Shown here piece by piece: positions 26,336-34,467 of a DNA stretch of 64,000 nt. The notes beneath the pieces are model-generated. The model had not been told where the DNA came from. It was given only the letters and a program-made list of their open reading frames with translations, and did not search any database. The position numbers and the translations under genes are program-made. Source of the stretch: Lepidonotus clava. Its lineage: Eukaryota; Annelida; Polychaeta; Phyllodocida; Polynoidae. Location of the stretch: contig OW387147.1 in assembly GCA_936440205.1 (NCBI GenBank), positions 28,855,629-28,919,628 of the forward strand. The letters are read 5' to 3'. The stretch's first letter is position 1; each line of letters opens with the position of its first letter.

Positions 26336-26647
26336 TCAAACGGTAGAAATATTTGTAGAAATATTTGTATCTAATTTGTTTAACATATATTTCCTTGCAG
26401 TCGGTTTATCTAATAGAGGTTGAATAAGTTTTTTATTTTCACACCTTAAAAATAATTTTTCAATTATTTTACCCTTCATTTTTTGTGACAGCATCATACA
26501 ATCCAAAAATACATATTCAGGTTGCAATATTGGTTTCTTTAACTCTAAACCTATAACAATCAAACTAACTACTAGTGTTAAAGTTAACCCTCCAAAACCA
26601 AGCTTTGTTGGAGTAGGTTTTAAATCCATTTTGGATAAAGCATCCAT
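26336..26647 (-). CDS. Polinton small membrane protein, unrecognised
   Basis: A 103-residue frame, last in the minus-strand late cluster, just downstream of the protease. Residues about 17-34 (FGGLTLTLVVSLIVIGLE) form one hydrophobic segment, so a single-pass membrane protein is likely. The rest is lysine-rich with a short C-terminal repeat (TNISTNIST). No family is recognised. Small membrane proteins next to capsid genes occur in many Polintons, but the role here is unknown. The preceding gene's compact spacing supports it being real. Confidence 0.55.
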   Translation of the reverse strand: MDALSKMDLKPTPTKLGFGGLTLTLVVSLIVIGLELKKPILQPEYVFLDCMMLSQKMKGKIIEKLFLRCENKKLIQPLLDKPTARKYMLNKLDTNISTNISTV

Positions 26648-26719
26648 TTCAATACATATATATATATATAATGCAATAAATCATTAATCTTAATAAAATT
26701 TATAACCTTATGTATTGCC

Positions 26720-27268
26720 TCATAATGAGACTACTATTTTTTTCAACACTTTCTGCATATGTTTAGAACATAAATAACCAGCTTTACATTGATTTTTTCC
26801 TTCTACATTTTTTCTTTGCAGCCTTTTTACAAAACGCTTTACAAGTGAATCATTTTTTAATCTATTATCAGAAAATTTTTTAAGTATTTCTTTTAAAGTT
26901 TTTCCCTTACTTTTATGAAAAACATAATATACAGTATATTCACCACAGACCTTGGATAATATAGATTGCAAAGCCTGTGTATTATACCTATACGTTTTAT
27001 TTATTTGCTTAATAAACATTCTAAAATATCTTTTTAAAGGTTTTAACCCATATGAATCAAAGTATTCTGGTAAGGCTTTGCGTGACTTTAAGAAAAATGC
27101 TACCCAATGTTCACCAGCTTTATAATCTTCATCAGTATTAACAATATATGCTGCAGGATATTTGATACCTTTTAAACATGGTAATCGATTTGATGAATAC
27201 ACACCTTTAAAAATACTGGAAGTTACACAATTACTTTTCAAAATATTTTCAATTTCATATCCGTACAT
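26720..27268 (-). CDS. Adenain-type cysteine protease (Polinton PRO)
   Basis: A 182-residue protein of the adenovirus protease (C5) family, which matures capsid and core proteins during assembly. The catalytic pattern is visible: His54 in GEHWVAFF, an acidic residue at Asp71 in EYFDSYG, Gln101 and Cys108 in the QSILSKVCGEY stretch. The Gln-to-Cys spacing of seven matches adenovirus protease, and His54 and position 71 even share its numbering. The length is slightly below the usual 200. It lies directly downstream of the major capsid gene, as expected of the late module. It reads open throughout, as part of a fossil element. Confidence 0.85.
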   Translation of the reverse strand: MYGYEIENILKSNCVTSSIFKGVYSSNRLPCLKGIKYPAAYIVNTDEDYKAGEHWVAFFLKSRKALPEYFDSYGLKPLKRYFRMFIKQINKTYRYNTQALQSILSKVCGEYTVYYVFHKSKGKTLKEILKKFSDNRLKNDSLVKRFVKRLQRKNVEGKNQCKAGYLCSKHMQKVLKKIVVSL

Positions 27269-27275
27269 TTTTACA

Positions 27276-28640
27276 TTAAAGTAAACTTGAAATTACTTCA
27301 GGCTGATTTGCAGGACCTAAAGCAAGCATGCTATCATATTCATTATAAAATATCATAACTATTCCATGAGCAACAGGATTTTTTAATGTTGCAATTACAT
27401 TAATTGTACCACTTTCAGTCAACTCAAAACTATTTGCATTTGGTGCGGTTTTAGATAAATCAAAACAAAACAAAGTATTACCATTCTTAAATTCATCTGG
27501 CGTTATACTCACAGGGTTATTTGAAAATAATCTCCCTGTTGCATACATCATTGCTGTGTATGCTTCATGGAAATTATCTTCATCGAAATCTAATTTTGAC
27601 ATTTCACAAAAAGGTGAAATATCTTTCCCCCTTTGCAAAACAATATCTGTAACCCCAAAATTTTGAAAATTAAATGGATTGTGAGTTAAACTCCCATCCC
27701 ATGCACGAGAATCAACTAATCCCACAATTATTCTTTTAGGAAGTTCACCATTTGAAATCATTCTATTTTCTTGCAATATCGATCTATTTGGACCTTGAGT
27801 TGAATACTTTAACTCAACTCTTCTAAATGGAAATTTCATAAGTTTATTTTTTTCTCGTGCCATATCTAATTCATTTAAAAAAACATCATCTAAAGTAACT
27901 CTTTTAACAAATAAAACAGCATCTTCTATTTCTATTTTATATTACCTTGTAGCGCTTTGTGCCATTAATGCAAAATTTTCCTCATTTCTAATCAATCTTA
28001 TTTTCATATCTATATCACCTGGAAATTTTTTAGGTTGATTAAAAAGATCATTATGAATTTTGCAAATAAGTTGAAAACTTTTACCATATTGTGTTGTAAG
28101 AAATCTTTTCTTTGCACCAGTATTATGAGTATCATCAAAATCTTCAACTTCATTAAAATCTTTATCATCTAAAAAAAACCCAGAAAGTTCTCCAAAAGAT
28201 TCAAGAACAGAACGTTTATAACCTAAAAGATATTCTATATAAGCCTTGTATGCATAATGAGTATCACTACTTGTTATTAACTTATTACTTATATAAATTT
28301 CCACATCTTTAAATAAGGCTCCAGACAAATAATTAACAGGAAATACTTTTGACGGATTTGGAATTTCACCTGCATGAGCTCCTTGTGCTGGAGGTCTTGC
28401 AGGTGCAGTTCCATCTGGTTTTAGTATTTTTAAAGTAAGATGTAAAAATGTTTGAGACAAGTCTATAAAATCAGCTTTATTTGATTTAAATGCAAACTCT
28501 AAAGGTCCACCTTGACTTACATTACTAATTGAATATAATTTTGAATAAAAACTTGTTCTAGATGTTGCATCTGTTGGTGGAATATTAAAATAATCATAAC
28601 TTGAATCAACACACAGACAAGAATCTTTATGCATAGCCAT
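27276..28640 (-). pseudogene. Polinton major capsid protein (double jelly-roll hexon), broken
   Basis: Sequence features of the Polinton/adintovirus hexon-like capsid protein run through this stretch. The early part has a DYFNIPPTDAT-type opening, a GGPLEFAF segment and DLSQTFLHLTLKI, a signature of the first jelly roll. The later part has ELPKRIIVGLVDSRAWDGS and NPFNFQNFGVTDI, the signature of the second jelly roll. The gene lies between a small basic virion-like protein gene and the protease, the standard late order. It appears interrupted about once. In an active element this would form the trimeric hexon of an icosahedral shell. Confidence 0.85.
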
Positions 28641-28675
28641 TTTTTAAATTATACATTAAATTATCAAACTAGTTT

Positions 28676-28718
28676 TAGATCTTATCTTAAGAAGATTTAG
28701 ATCTTATCTTAAGAAGAT
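28676..28718. repeat. 21-bp tandem duplication between capsid-region genes
   Basis: TTTAGATCTTATCTTAAGAAG occurs twice in a row in the spacer before the major capsid gene. It may form part of the promoter region, but no function is shown. Confidence 0.7.
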
Positions 28719-29261
28719 TTAGCTAAATATATCTTCTTCTTCAGAATCATAAGATACTCTCCTCTTTTTTCTTTTATTTTCTTTAAAACTAGACTGATTT
28801 TTTCTTTTTTGTTTATTTGATATTTTTTCCTTTATTTTGTCAGAAATATAGTCCACAGAATCTTTTGTTAATTCTTCCAACTGTTTCTTTGCCTCTTTTT
28901 TCAAAACTTCTTTAGCACTTTGACCCTGAATAATTTTCTTAACAGCAGTCATTCCAGCTTTTTTCCCTCTCTTAATAATTTCACGCTTAGCTGTTTTGGC
29001 AACATTCTTTAAAGCTGGCTTTGCCATTCTTAAAGCTGGTTTAATTAATTTAGCTGCAGGTTTAGCTAAACGCAAAACTGACTTCGCTATTGCTGAAAAA
29101 ATACTTCCTATACCATATCCTTTTTGATTCTGAACTCCAATAAATGGAGGAATAAAAGAATATCCTCCATATCCATAACCCTCTTGTAAAAATCGTGAAT
29201 TATTTTCATCAAAAAAATGCTTATAGTCACAAGCATGATTTTCTCCACAATATTTTTGCAT
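28719..29261 (-). CDS. Polinton small basic virion protein (pVI/PX-like)
   Basis: A 180-residue protein directly upstream of the capsid gene. The N-terminus is glycine/tyrosine-rich (YGYGGYSF). Residues about 47-90 are an alanine/lysine/leucine-rich amphipathic tract (KSVLRLAKPAAKLIKPAL and repeats of LAKPA/MAKPA). The C-terminus is highly basic with a KKRRVSYDSEEEDIF tail. An amphipathic helix plus basic tail next to hexon and protease recalls adenovirus pVI and the PX/core proteins of Polintons and adintoviruses. Homology is inferred from position and composition, not from a motif. It could alternatively be a DNA-condensing core protein. Confidence 0.6.
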   Translation of the reverse strand: MQKYCGENHACDYKHFFDENNSRFLQEGYGYGGYSFIPPFIGVQNQKGYGIGSIFSAIAKSVLRLAKPAAKLIKPALRMAKPALKNVAKTAKREIIKRGKKAGMTAVKKIIQGQSAKEVLKKEAKKQLEELTKDSVDYISDKIKEKISNKQKRKNQSSFKENKRKKRRVSYDSEEEDIFS

Positions 29262-29348
29262 TTTAATTATTATATACTTTTAACTTTATAAACAATAAAA
29301 ACGTTAACATTTGATTCATTTAAGATTTAAGATTAATCTTAAAGTAAT

Positions 29349-30329
29349 TTACTTTTCAGCTGGTTTCCATGCATCCCATTTTGAAGTATGTTTAATTCTT
29401 CTTCCAAACCTTGATCTTTCCTCTGCACTATCTTTTGTTTTCTTACTGTCTGAAAAAATCCTGTCTTGATATGGTTTGTTCATAGATTTCTTTTTCTTTT
29501 TCTTTTTTAAAGAAGCAAAAATGTCAACCTCTGGTTGATCAAATGTAGGTGAAGGTAACTTTTCTTCTATTTCACCAATATCAATGTTAGCACGGTTTTT
29601 TGAAATAGGCGTATAAAAATCATCTTGTGAAAGAGGCGTATAAAAATCATCTTGATCTGGAAGACCAGCAAAATCTAATTTATCCTCTTCATCTTGACTT
29701 AAAGATTTATTAATAGTATCCATAATTTTTTCTCTTTCAGTTTCTTCAAGAGGATATTTAGCAGGAGTAAGAAATTCATCATCTTTTTTTTTTCGAAAAC
29801 TTTCAGGTTTATTTTTAAACCAAGATTTTGGTACTTTTACTGTTTGTAAAAATTCCCAAAGTTGATCAACACCTCGAGGTTCCTTTTCGAATTGTTTTGT
29901 TTTTGAAAAAAATTTCATTATATTTAAAATATTTGAACCTTTAATAACTTTGCCCTGTAAATTTATTTCTCCCTCAGCATTCCATGTTCCATTATTTTCC
30001 AAAATTTTATCTAAAATACTTTGTGCATTTGGTCTTTGTGACACTGAAATTCCTTTTAATATTTTAAAAGTACTTGGCTTTAAATTATTTTTATCATCTT
30101 CAGTTCTTCTTCCCTCTAAATTTAAATCCTTAGTTAAAGCAGGTTTTACAGGAGGTGGTATATATGATGTATGAACAGAATAAGGCTTTTTATTAAACAT
30201 ACGCTCCTGCATTAAATCTTTTTGTCTTTTTAAAGTATAAAGTTCATTATGACTAGGTACTTCTTCACTAAAGGTACAGCTTTTAAACATTGCATAAGGA
30301 ATTATTATACTTTCTTTAAAAGAAGCCAT
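29349..30329 (-). CDS. Polinton conserved virion-associated protein, unknown role
   Basis: A 326-residue protein in the late cluster. Residues about 101-170 form a compact conserved-looking block: LDKILENNGTWNAEGEI, then GKVIKGSNILNIM, then a PRGVDQLWEFLQ-VKVPKSW segment. A block of this shape (W...GE, I.GSNI, P.G...F...L...N/K+P) is one I associate with Polinton proteins encoded near the capsid genes. The rest is charged and low-complexity, with a short duplicated DDFYTP motif near 230-243 and a run of nine lysines near 276-284. The function is unknown; the position suggests a structural or core role. Confidence 0.6.
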   Translation of the reverse strand: MASFKESIIIPYAMFKSCTFSEEVPSHNELYTLKRQKDLMQERMFNKKPYSVHTSYIPPPVKPALTKDLNLEGRRTEDDKNNLKPSTFKILKGISVSQRPNAQSILDKILENNGTWNAEGEINLQGKVIKGSNILNIMKFFSKTKQFEKEPRGVDQLWEFLQTVKVPKSWFKNKPESFRKKKDDEFLTPAKYPLEETEREKIMDTINKSLSQDEEDKLDFAGLPDQDDFYTPLSQDDFYTPISKNRANIDIGEIEEKLPSPTFDQPEVDIFASLKKKKKKKSMNKPYQDRIFSDSKKTKDSAEERSRFGRRIKHTSKWDAWKPAEK

Positions 30330-30385
30330 TTTGGTAATTTTAATTTCAAGTTAATTCTTGTTAATCATACAAAAATTAATCAATA

Positions 30386-30742
30386 TTATGCATTACTTAT
30401 ACCTGCTGCAACAGATGCAGCTATAATTGGAAGTAAAAGTGGTAAAAATCCTCCTTTCTGTTTTAAAACTTCTTTACGTTTTTTAAAAGGCATTTTTTGT
30501 TTTACCACTTCTCTTAAAACTTTTTTAAATTTCTTTAACTTATGATAATGCGACTTCTTTATAGGTATATTTCCTTTCAAAACATTATAGACACAATCAC
30601 AAATAGCATAAATATCTTCGGCATCAGCTGAATCAAGAATTCTATTTCTCTTCTTTTTGCTATGTGCCTCACATACTAAAACAAGAAAATGTCTATGCTT
30701 ATGAGCATAGCTTTCTTTCTTTGTCTTTTTTAACCTACCCAT
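30386..30742 (-). CDS. Polinton small basic protein with KGGFLPLLLP tail
   Basis: A 118-residue lysine-rich protein. The C-terminal third carries a K.RKEVLKQKGGFLPLLLP pattern followed by a hydrophobic IIAASVAAGIS end. A basic body ending in QKGGFL plus a leucine/proline-rich tail recurs in Polintons of many animals, usually beside capsid or protease genes. In sequence character it recalls adenovirus core peptides cleaved by adenain. The tail could be membrane-active. Exact function is not known. Confidence 0.65.
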   Translation of the reverse strand: MGRLKKTKKESYAHKHRHFLVLVCEAHSKKKRNRILDSADAEDIYAICDCVYNVLKGNIPIKKSHYHKLKKFKKVLREVVKQKMPFKKRKEVLKQKGGFLPLLLPIIAASVAAGISNA

Positions 30743-31006
30743 TTTACTTTAAATAATTTAAGTTTATTATGTACATAATCTTAAAGACATTTCTTTAGTG
30801 TGTAAAATTAATCTGACTCAATGTAAACTAATAATAATAATAACACAAATAAATAAATATTTCAATTTTGTTTTTCTTATGCCTTTTGTCAAACTAAAAC
30901 AATAAAATTGCTTTCTTTTTTTGTCTTCTTTCAAGTACATAATCTTAATGGTATTTGTTATTTAACTTCTATTCAACAAGTTCATAATCTTAATGGTATT
31001 TGTTAT
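30743..31006. other. Intergenic spacer with a tandem duplication
   Basis: AT-rich spacer between the ATPase and the small basic gene. A unit containing CATAATCTTAATGGTATTTG and TTATTTAACTTCTATTCAA is present twice (about 30938-31020), the second copy overlapping the end of the ATPase gene. Confidence 0.6.
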
Positions 31007-31669
31007 TTAACTTCTATTCAAAGTAAAACAATGTTGAACATCTCCAAACATATTTGTTCGAAACATAGCATTTTTAGGTGATTGTTGATGGCCATCTATA
31101 AATAAATAGCCGTGCGGTCTATCAACAGCATGTGTAAATATATTAACAAAGCAGCGTTGATTCTTAGGCATTAATTTTCTAGCAAGAGAATAAGCTATAG
31201 TTTGGTCTAATGGCGAATTAAAAATACATAAATAGGTAGCATTTTTAGTAAAATTTTTTCTTTCCTTACCATCATGAAATAAATTTTGTGAAATAAAAAT
31301 AACACTTACATTTTCATGATGTGTTCGCTTGGTAAAAAATTCTGAAACTAACTTATTATTTCCACATTCAGCCATTAAATCATCAAAAATTGCTAGTCCT
31401 CTTTTATTAGAATCTATTAAACTATTAAAAGACTCTGGTAATCCATTATAAAATTGAACATTTCTTAATTGTAAATATGGATCACGTGGAAAAGTTTCTC
31501 CATAAAACCATAGAATATAATCAAATTCATTATCAACTATCCTTGAATCATTTTTTAACAAATCAATAACAAAAGTAGTTTTTCCACAATTACTTGGTCC
31601 AGCTATTATTAATGAAAATGGTGTTTTTAATCTAGCATCAAAAATAGTAAATTGACCTTCAAACGCCAT
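31007..31669 (-). CDS. Polinton genome-packaging ATPase (FtsK/HerA family)
   Basis: About 220 residues from the preferred start (MAFEGQFTIF, 31669). An in-frame upstream ATG at 31717 would add 16 residues that fall in duplicated DNA and look like leader sequence. The Walker A motif is IIAGPSNCGKTTF, early in the protein; Walker B is GLAIFDDLM. The opening F..PFSLIIAGPSNCGKT is the pattern of Polinton, adintovirus and virophage packaging ATPases, which pump DNA into preformed capsids. The usual length is 200-260. It lies next to the integrase in the same orientation. Open throughout, in a fossil element. Confidence 0.85.
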   Translation of the reverse strand: MAFEGQFTIFDARLKTPFSLIIAGPSNCGKTTFVIDLLKNDSRIVDNEFDYILWFYGETFPRDPYLQLRNVQFYNGLPESFNSLIDSNKRGLAIFDDLMAECGNNKLVSEFFTKRTHHENVSVIFISQNLFHDGKERKNFTKNATYLCIFNSPLDQTIAYSLARKLMPKNQRCFVNIFTHAVDRPHGYLFIDGHQQSPKNAMFRTNMFGDVQHCFTLNRS

Positions 31670-31692
31670 TGTACACGGATTAAATATTTCCT

Positions 31693-31824
31693 TAATCTTA
31701 CACGAATTAATATTCAACCTTTTACTTTAGACATTTCTTCTTTATATACTCCTCCTTGTAATCTTACACGAATTAATATTCAACCTTTTACTTTAGACAT
31801 TTCTTCTTTATATACTCCTCCTTG
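31693..31824. repeat. 66-bp tandem duplication at the integrase-ATPase junction
   Basis: Two adjacent 66-bp units (31693-31758 and 31759-31824) are essentially identical. The duplication covers the 3' end of the integrase gene and the region just before the ATPase start, so the integrase tail sequence recurs in the spacer and in the possible N-terminal extension of the ATPase. Confidence 0.9.
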
Positions 31825-32781
31825 TAATAATTCATTATTTTTATCCTGTAAAACATAAGTTACAGGTTTTGTATTTAATATAAAAGCTATTTTAAATATT
31901 TCTTTTCTCCAATTTGATAAAAATCCTCTATTAAAAGTCCTTCTATATTTACTTAATCTTACTTTATCTCCAATTTTTAAGTTTAAATCTATTCTTTTAG
32001 AATAAAGATGATCTTTATATTGTTTTAACCATAAGTCATGCTGATTATTTTTATTAACTTCAATAGGACTTATACCTAAAGTTCGATGTTTTGTACAATT
32101 ATAACTTAAAACAATAGGTTGTAAAGCCTCAAGATATCTTTTAGTTTTATTTGCTTTTAAAAATCTAAATAATTTATTTTTATAAGTTCTTATAAATCTT
32201 TCCACTATGGCACATTTGGGATCTTGAAAAGTAGAAAATTGATGTATTTTATTTTGCTTTAAAAAGCGACTAAAAATTCCCTTAAACTCAGAACCTAAAT
32301 CTGTTTGAACTATTCTAGGTTTCACTTTAGCTCTTTTTAATATTTTTTCAAATGCTAATTTAGTTGTGCTAGAAGTCTTTAATTTCATTGGTTCTACATA
32401 AGCAAATCTCGAAAAACAATCTATTGCAACTAATATATAAATGTTTCCATCATTGTATTGTTTCAACTTTGGAAGAACTATTAAATCTAATTGCCATTGA
32501 TCATTTTTACCTCTTACTATTATTTTTCTTCTTAAAAAATTTTTTATAATTGGTTTAAAAGAAGTATAAGTTCTTGTATTTTGTAAAAAAGTTTTAACAT
32601 CATTTAAAGTTATATTTTCATTAACACGTTTTGCAGCTTTATATAACTTATTAATAGAAGAAAATGAAGAAGGATGCCTAGAATTAAAATAAATAGATAT
32701 AAGTACATTTAACTTATCTCTTTGATTCATTGCCATTTTAAATACACATCTACCTTTACATTCTAATCTTATCTTAAGCAA
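31780..32781 (-). CDS. Polinton retroviral-type integrase (rve)
   Basis: A 333-residue integrase that inserts the element's DNA ends into host DNA and makes the 6-bp target duplication. An N-terminal region rich in basic and helical residues precedes the core. The catalytic core shows QWQLDLIVL (first Asp), IVQTDLGSEFKG (second Asp) and AIVERFIRTYK (Glu). The AIDCFSRFAYVEP segment between them is typical of Polinton integrases. A basic C-terminal domain with KIGDKVRLSKYRRTFNRG follows, as in chromodomain or SH3-like integrase tails. The preferred start may be the internal MAMNQRDKL. Open throughout, in a fossil element. Confidence 0.9.
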   Translation of the reverse strand: MLKIRLECKGRCVFKMAMNQRDKLNVLISIYFNSRHPSSFSSINKLYKAAKRVNENITLNDVKTFLQNTRTYTSFKPIIKNFLRRKIIVRGKNDQWQLDLIVLPKLKQYNDGNIYILVAIDCFSRFAYVEPMKLKTSSTTKLAFEKILKRAKVKPRIVQTDLGSEFKGIFSRFLKQNKIHQFSTFQDPKCAIVERFIRTYKNKLFRFLKANKTKRYLEALQPIVLSYNCTKHRTLGISPIEVNKNNQHDLWLKQYKDHLYSKRIDLNLKIGDKVRLSKYRRTFNRGFLSNWRKEIFKIAFILNTKPVTYVLQDKNNELLQGGVYKEEMSKVKG

Positions 32782-33108
32782 AATTATTTATAATAATACA
32801 TTGTTTATTTTCAAGCTAAACTAATTTATACTATTCATTAAGCTTAACTAATTTATACTATTCAACTGTCATTTACCCTAAATTACAACGTCTATCTTCT
32901 AAGCTGTGCAAAGTCGGGACTCCAAAACATATGCACAAGCAATACAATAAACGCCATAAAAAAGATAAATATTGACATGTATTATACATATTTACACTTT
33001 GCTTCGGTTATCCAAGAAGCAAAACACCTCCACAAAAGAACGAACATGAAACATTTATTTCATGTGCATTCATAATATAATATATATTTGCATTCATAAT
33101 ATAACTAC
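32782..33108. other. Intergenic spacer in the Polinton
   Basis: AT-rich, with small direct repeats (AACTAATTTATACTATTCA twice, GCATTCATAATATAA twice). No gene is seen. It probably holds the integrase promoter, but no element is distinct enough to name. Confidence 0.5.
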
Positions 33109-33849
33109 TTATTGAATTATATTAAAAAAATTCTTTCCTTTTTTGTCATTTCTTATAACCATTAATGGAATTAATCCATATACCATTGCATCCTTATTTT
33201 GTTGATTTTTAGCATTTAAATTTTTTTGCTTCACAAATGCAGTTTCTTCATTCTTCATATTAAAAGCATTTTCAATATTTTTTTTAGCTCTACCTCCTGT
33301 AACCTTCTTTTTCTTTGCTACAGTTTCTCCATTTTCATTATTCTTAGCTACAGTTTCCTCAACCTGATTTACCTCATTTTGATTTTGAATTTCCTTTTTC
33401 TTATACTTTCTCTTAGCTTTTTTTGAAATGTCTTCAACTTTCTTAGTTATATCTTCTTCACTTTCTTCATCAACCTCATTATTTTGAATTTCCTTTTTCT
33501 TAAACTTTCTCTTAGCCTTTTTTGGAATATCTTCATCAACTTTCTTAGTTATATCTTCTTCACTTTCATCAAACTTTGAAAACAGTTGCACTGTTGCATC
33601 ACTTTCTTGATCACTTTCTTCATTTAAAGACTTCTTTTCACTCTGTTTTATTAAATTTTTTTCCTTTTCCTTTATATATTTCTTTTGGCATGAATTGCAT
33701 CTATTTAAGTCTAATTGAAAATATCTAGGATGGTCATAAGGCTTATGACATCTTATGCACTCCTTAAAAAGACTATCTTCACAAGAAATACAGTACTTCT
33801 TACCCTGAACCAAAGATTCCTCACTACCACAATAAAAACACACCTCCAT
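33109..33849 (-). CDS. Polinton zinc-ribbon protein with acidic-basic repeats
   Basis: A 246-residue protein. The first 60 residues hold four CxxC pairs (CFYCG, CISC, CIRC, CNSC), consistent with a double zinc ribbon binding two Zn ions. A long low-complexity middle follows, with a duplicated cassette (EEDITKKV..DI.KKAKRK.KKKEIQ) and further lysine/glutamate-rich stretches. A C-terminal hydrophobic patch (YGLIPLMVIRN) ends the protein. Nucleic-acid or transcription-related binding is a reasonable guess for the ribbon. The gene lies between the integrase and a PC4-like gene in the same orientation, which fits an early regulatory role. No named family is claimed. Confidence 0.6.
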   Translation of the reverse strand: MEVCFYCGSEESLVQGKKYCISCEDSLFKECIRCHKPYDHPRYFQLDLNRCNSCQKKYIKEKEKNLIKQSEKKSLNEESDQESDATVQLFSKFDESEEDITKKVDEDIPKKAKRKFKKKEIQNNEVDEESEEDITKKVEDISKKAKRKYKKKEIQNQNEVNQVEETVAKNNENGETVAKKKKVTGGRAKKNIENAFNMKNEETAFVKQKNLNAKNQQNKDAMVYGLIPLMVIRNDKKGKNFFNIIQ

Positions 33850-34007
33850 CTTAAAAAAATTCTGTTTAAATATTTACAAAATGTATACTTACATTAATGC
33901 TCACCTTTAGGCTTGCTTAAATCCCAAAAATTTAGCTAATCACAAGCTAGTTTTGCTGCAATACTATTTCTATTAAGCTTAATATATCTACCTAATCATT
34001 TAAAAAC

Positions 34008-34379
34008 TTATATACTTTGCATATCTTCTTCGCTAGAAATCCCAATTTTTTCCAACTCTGTATTCTGTTTTTTAGCTTGTTTCTTACTTTTCTTCTTTTC
34101 CTCTATTTCACTGTCCTCATCAGTAGAAAAATCATCTAATTTTTTCTGTTTCTTCTGCTTTTTTGCCTCATGATCTAATTTCTTTAGTCTTCTAGCTATT
34201 TTCCTCTTTAACCCAAACAACTCACCTAACTCTTCCTTAGTTACTGTAAAACTTTTATTATCTTTCAACAAATCACTGAAATGTACATATACTTCTGCTT
34301 TAAATATTGTTAAATCTAGTCTTTTCTTTCTTCCAAAAGACAAAACATAACGTGATATTGTTTCCTCCTTTGAAGCCAT
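34008..34379 (-). CDS. PC4-like single-strand DNA-binding protein (putative)
   Basis: A 123-residue protein. Residues about 12-55 have the shape of the PC4/Sub1 core: an F/Y.LSFGRKKRLDLTIFKAEVYVHFSDL strand set followed by a loop and TVTKEELGEL, compared with the PC4 pattern of a beta-sheet with FKG...V.IR.Y and G.SL..E.W..L. The C-terminus is a lysine-rich then acidic tail. PC4-fold proteins bind single-stranded DNA and modulate transcription and replication. Adjacency to the DNA polymerase gene supports a DNA-binding role. The match is by pattern only; a winged-helix alternative is possible. Confidence 0.45.
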   Translation of the reverse strand: MASKEETISRYVLSFGRKKRLDLTIFKAEVYVHFSDLLKDNKSFTVTKEELGELFGLKRKIARRLKKLDHEAKKQKKQKKLDDFSTDEDSEIEEKKKSKKQAKKQNTELEKIGISSEEDMQSI

Positions 34380-34467
34380 AATTAATTCTATATTGGATAA
34401 ACAAACTAATAACTACTATAAAATTACTATTTACCTACTATAAAATCACTAATCACAGGAATATTTC

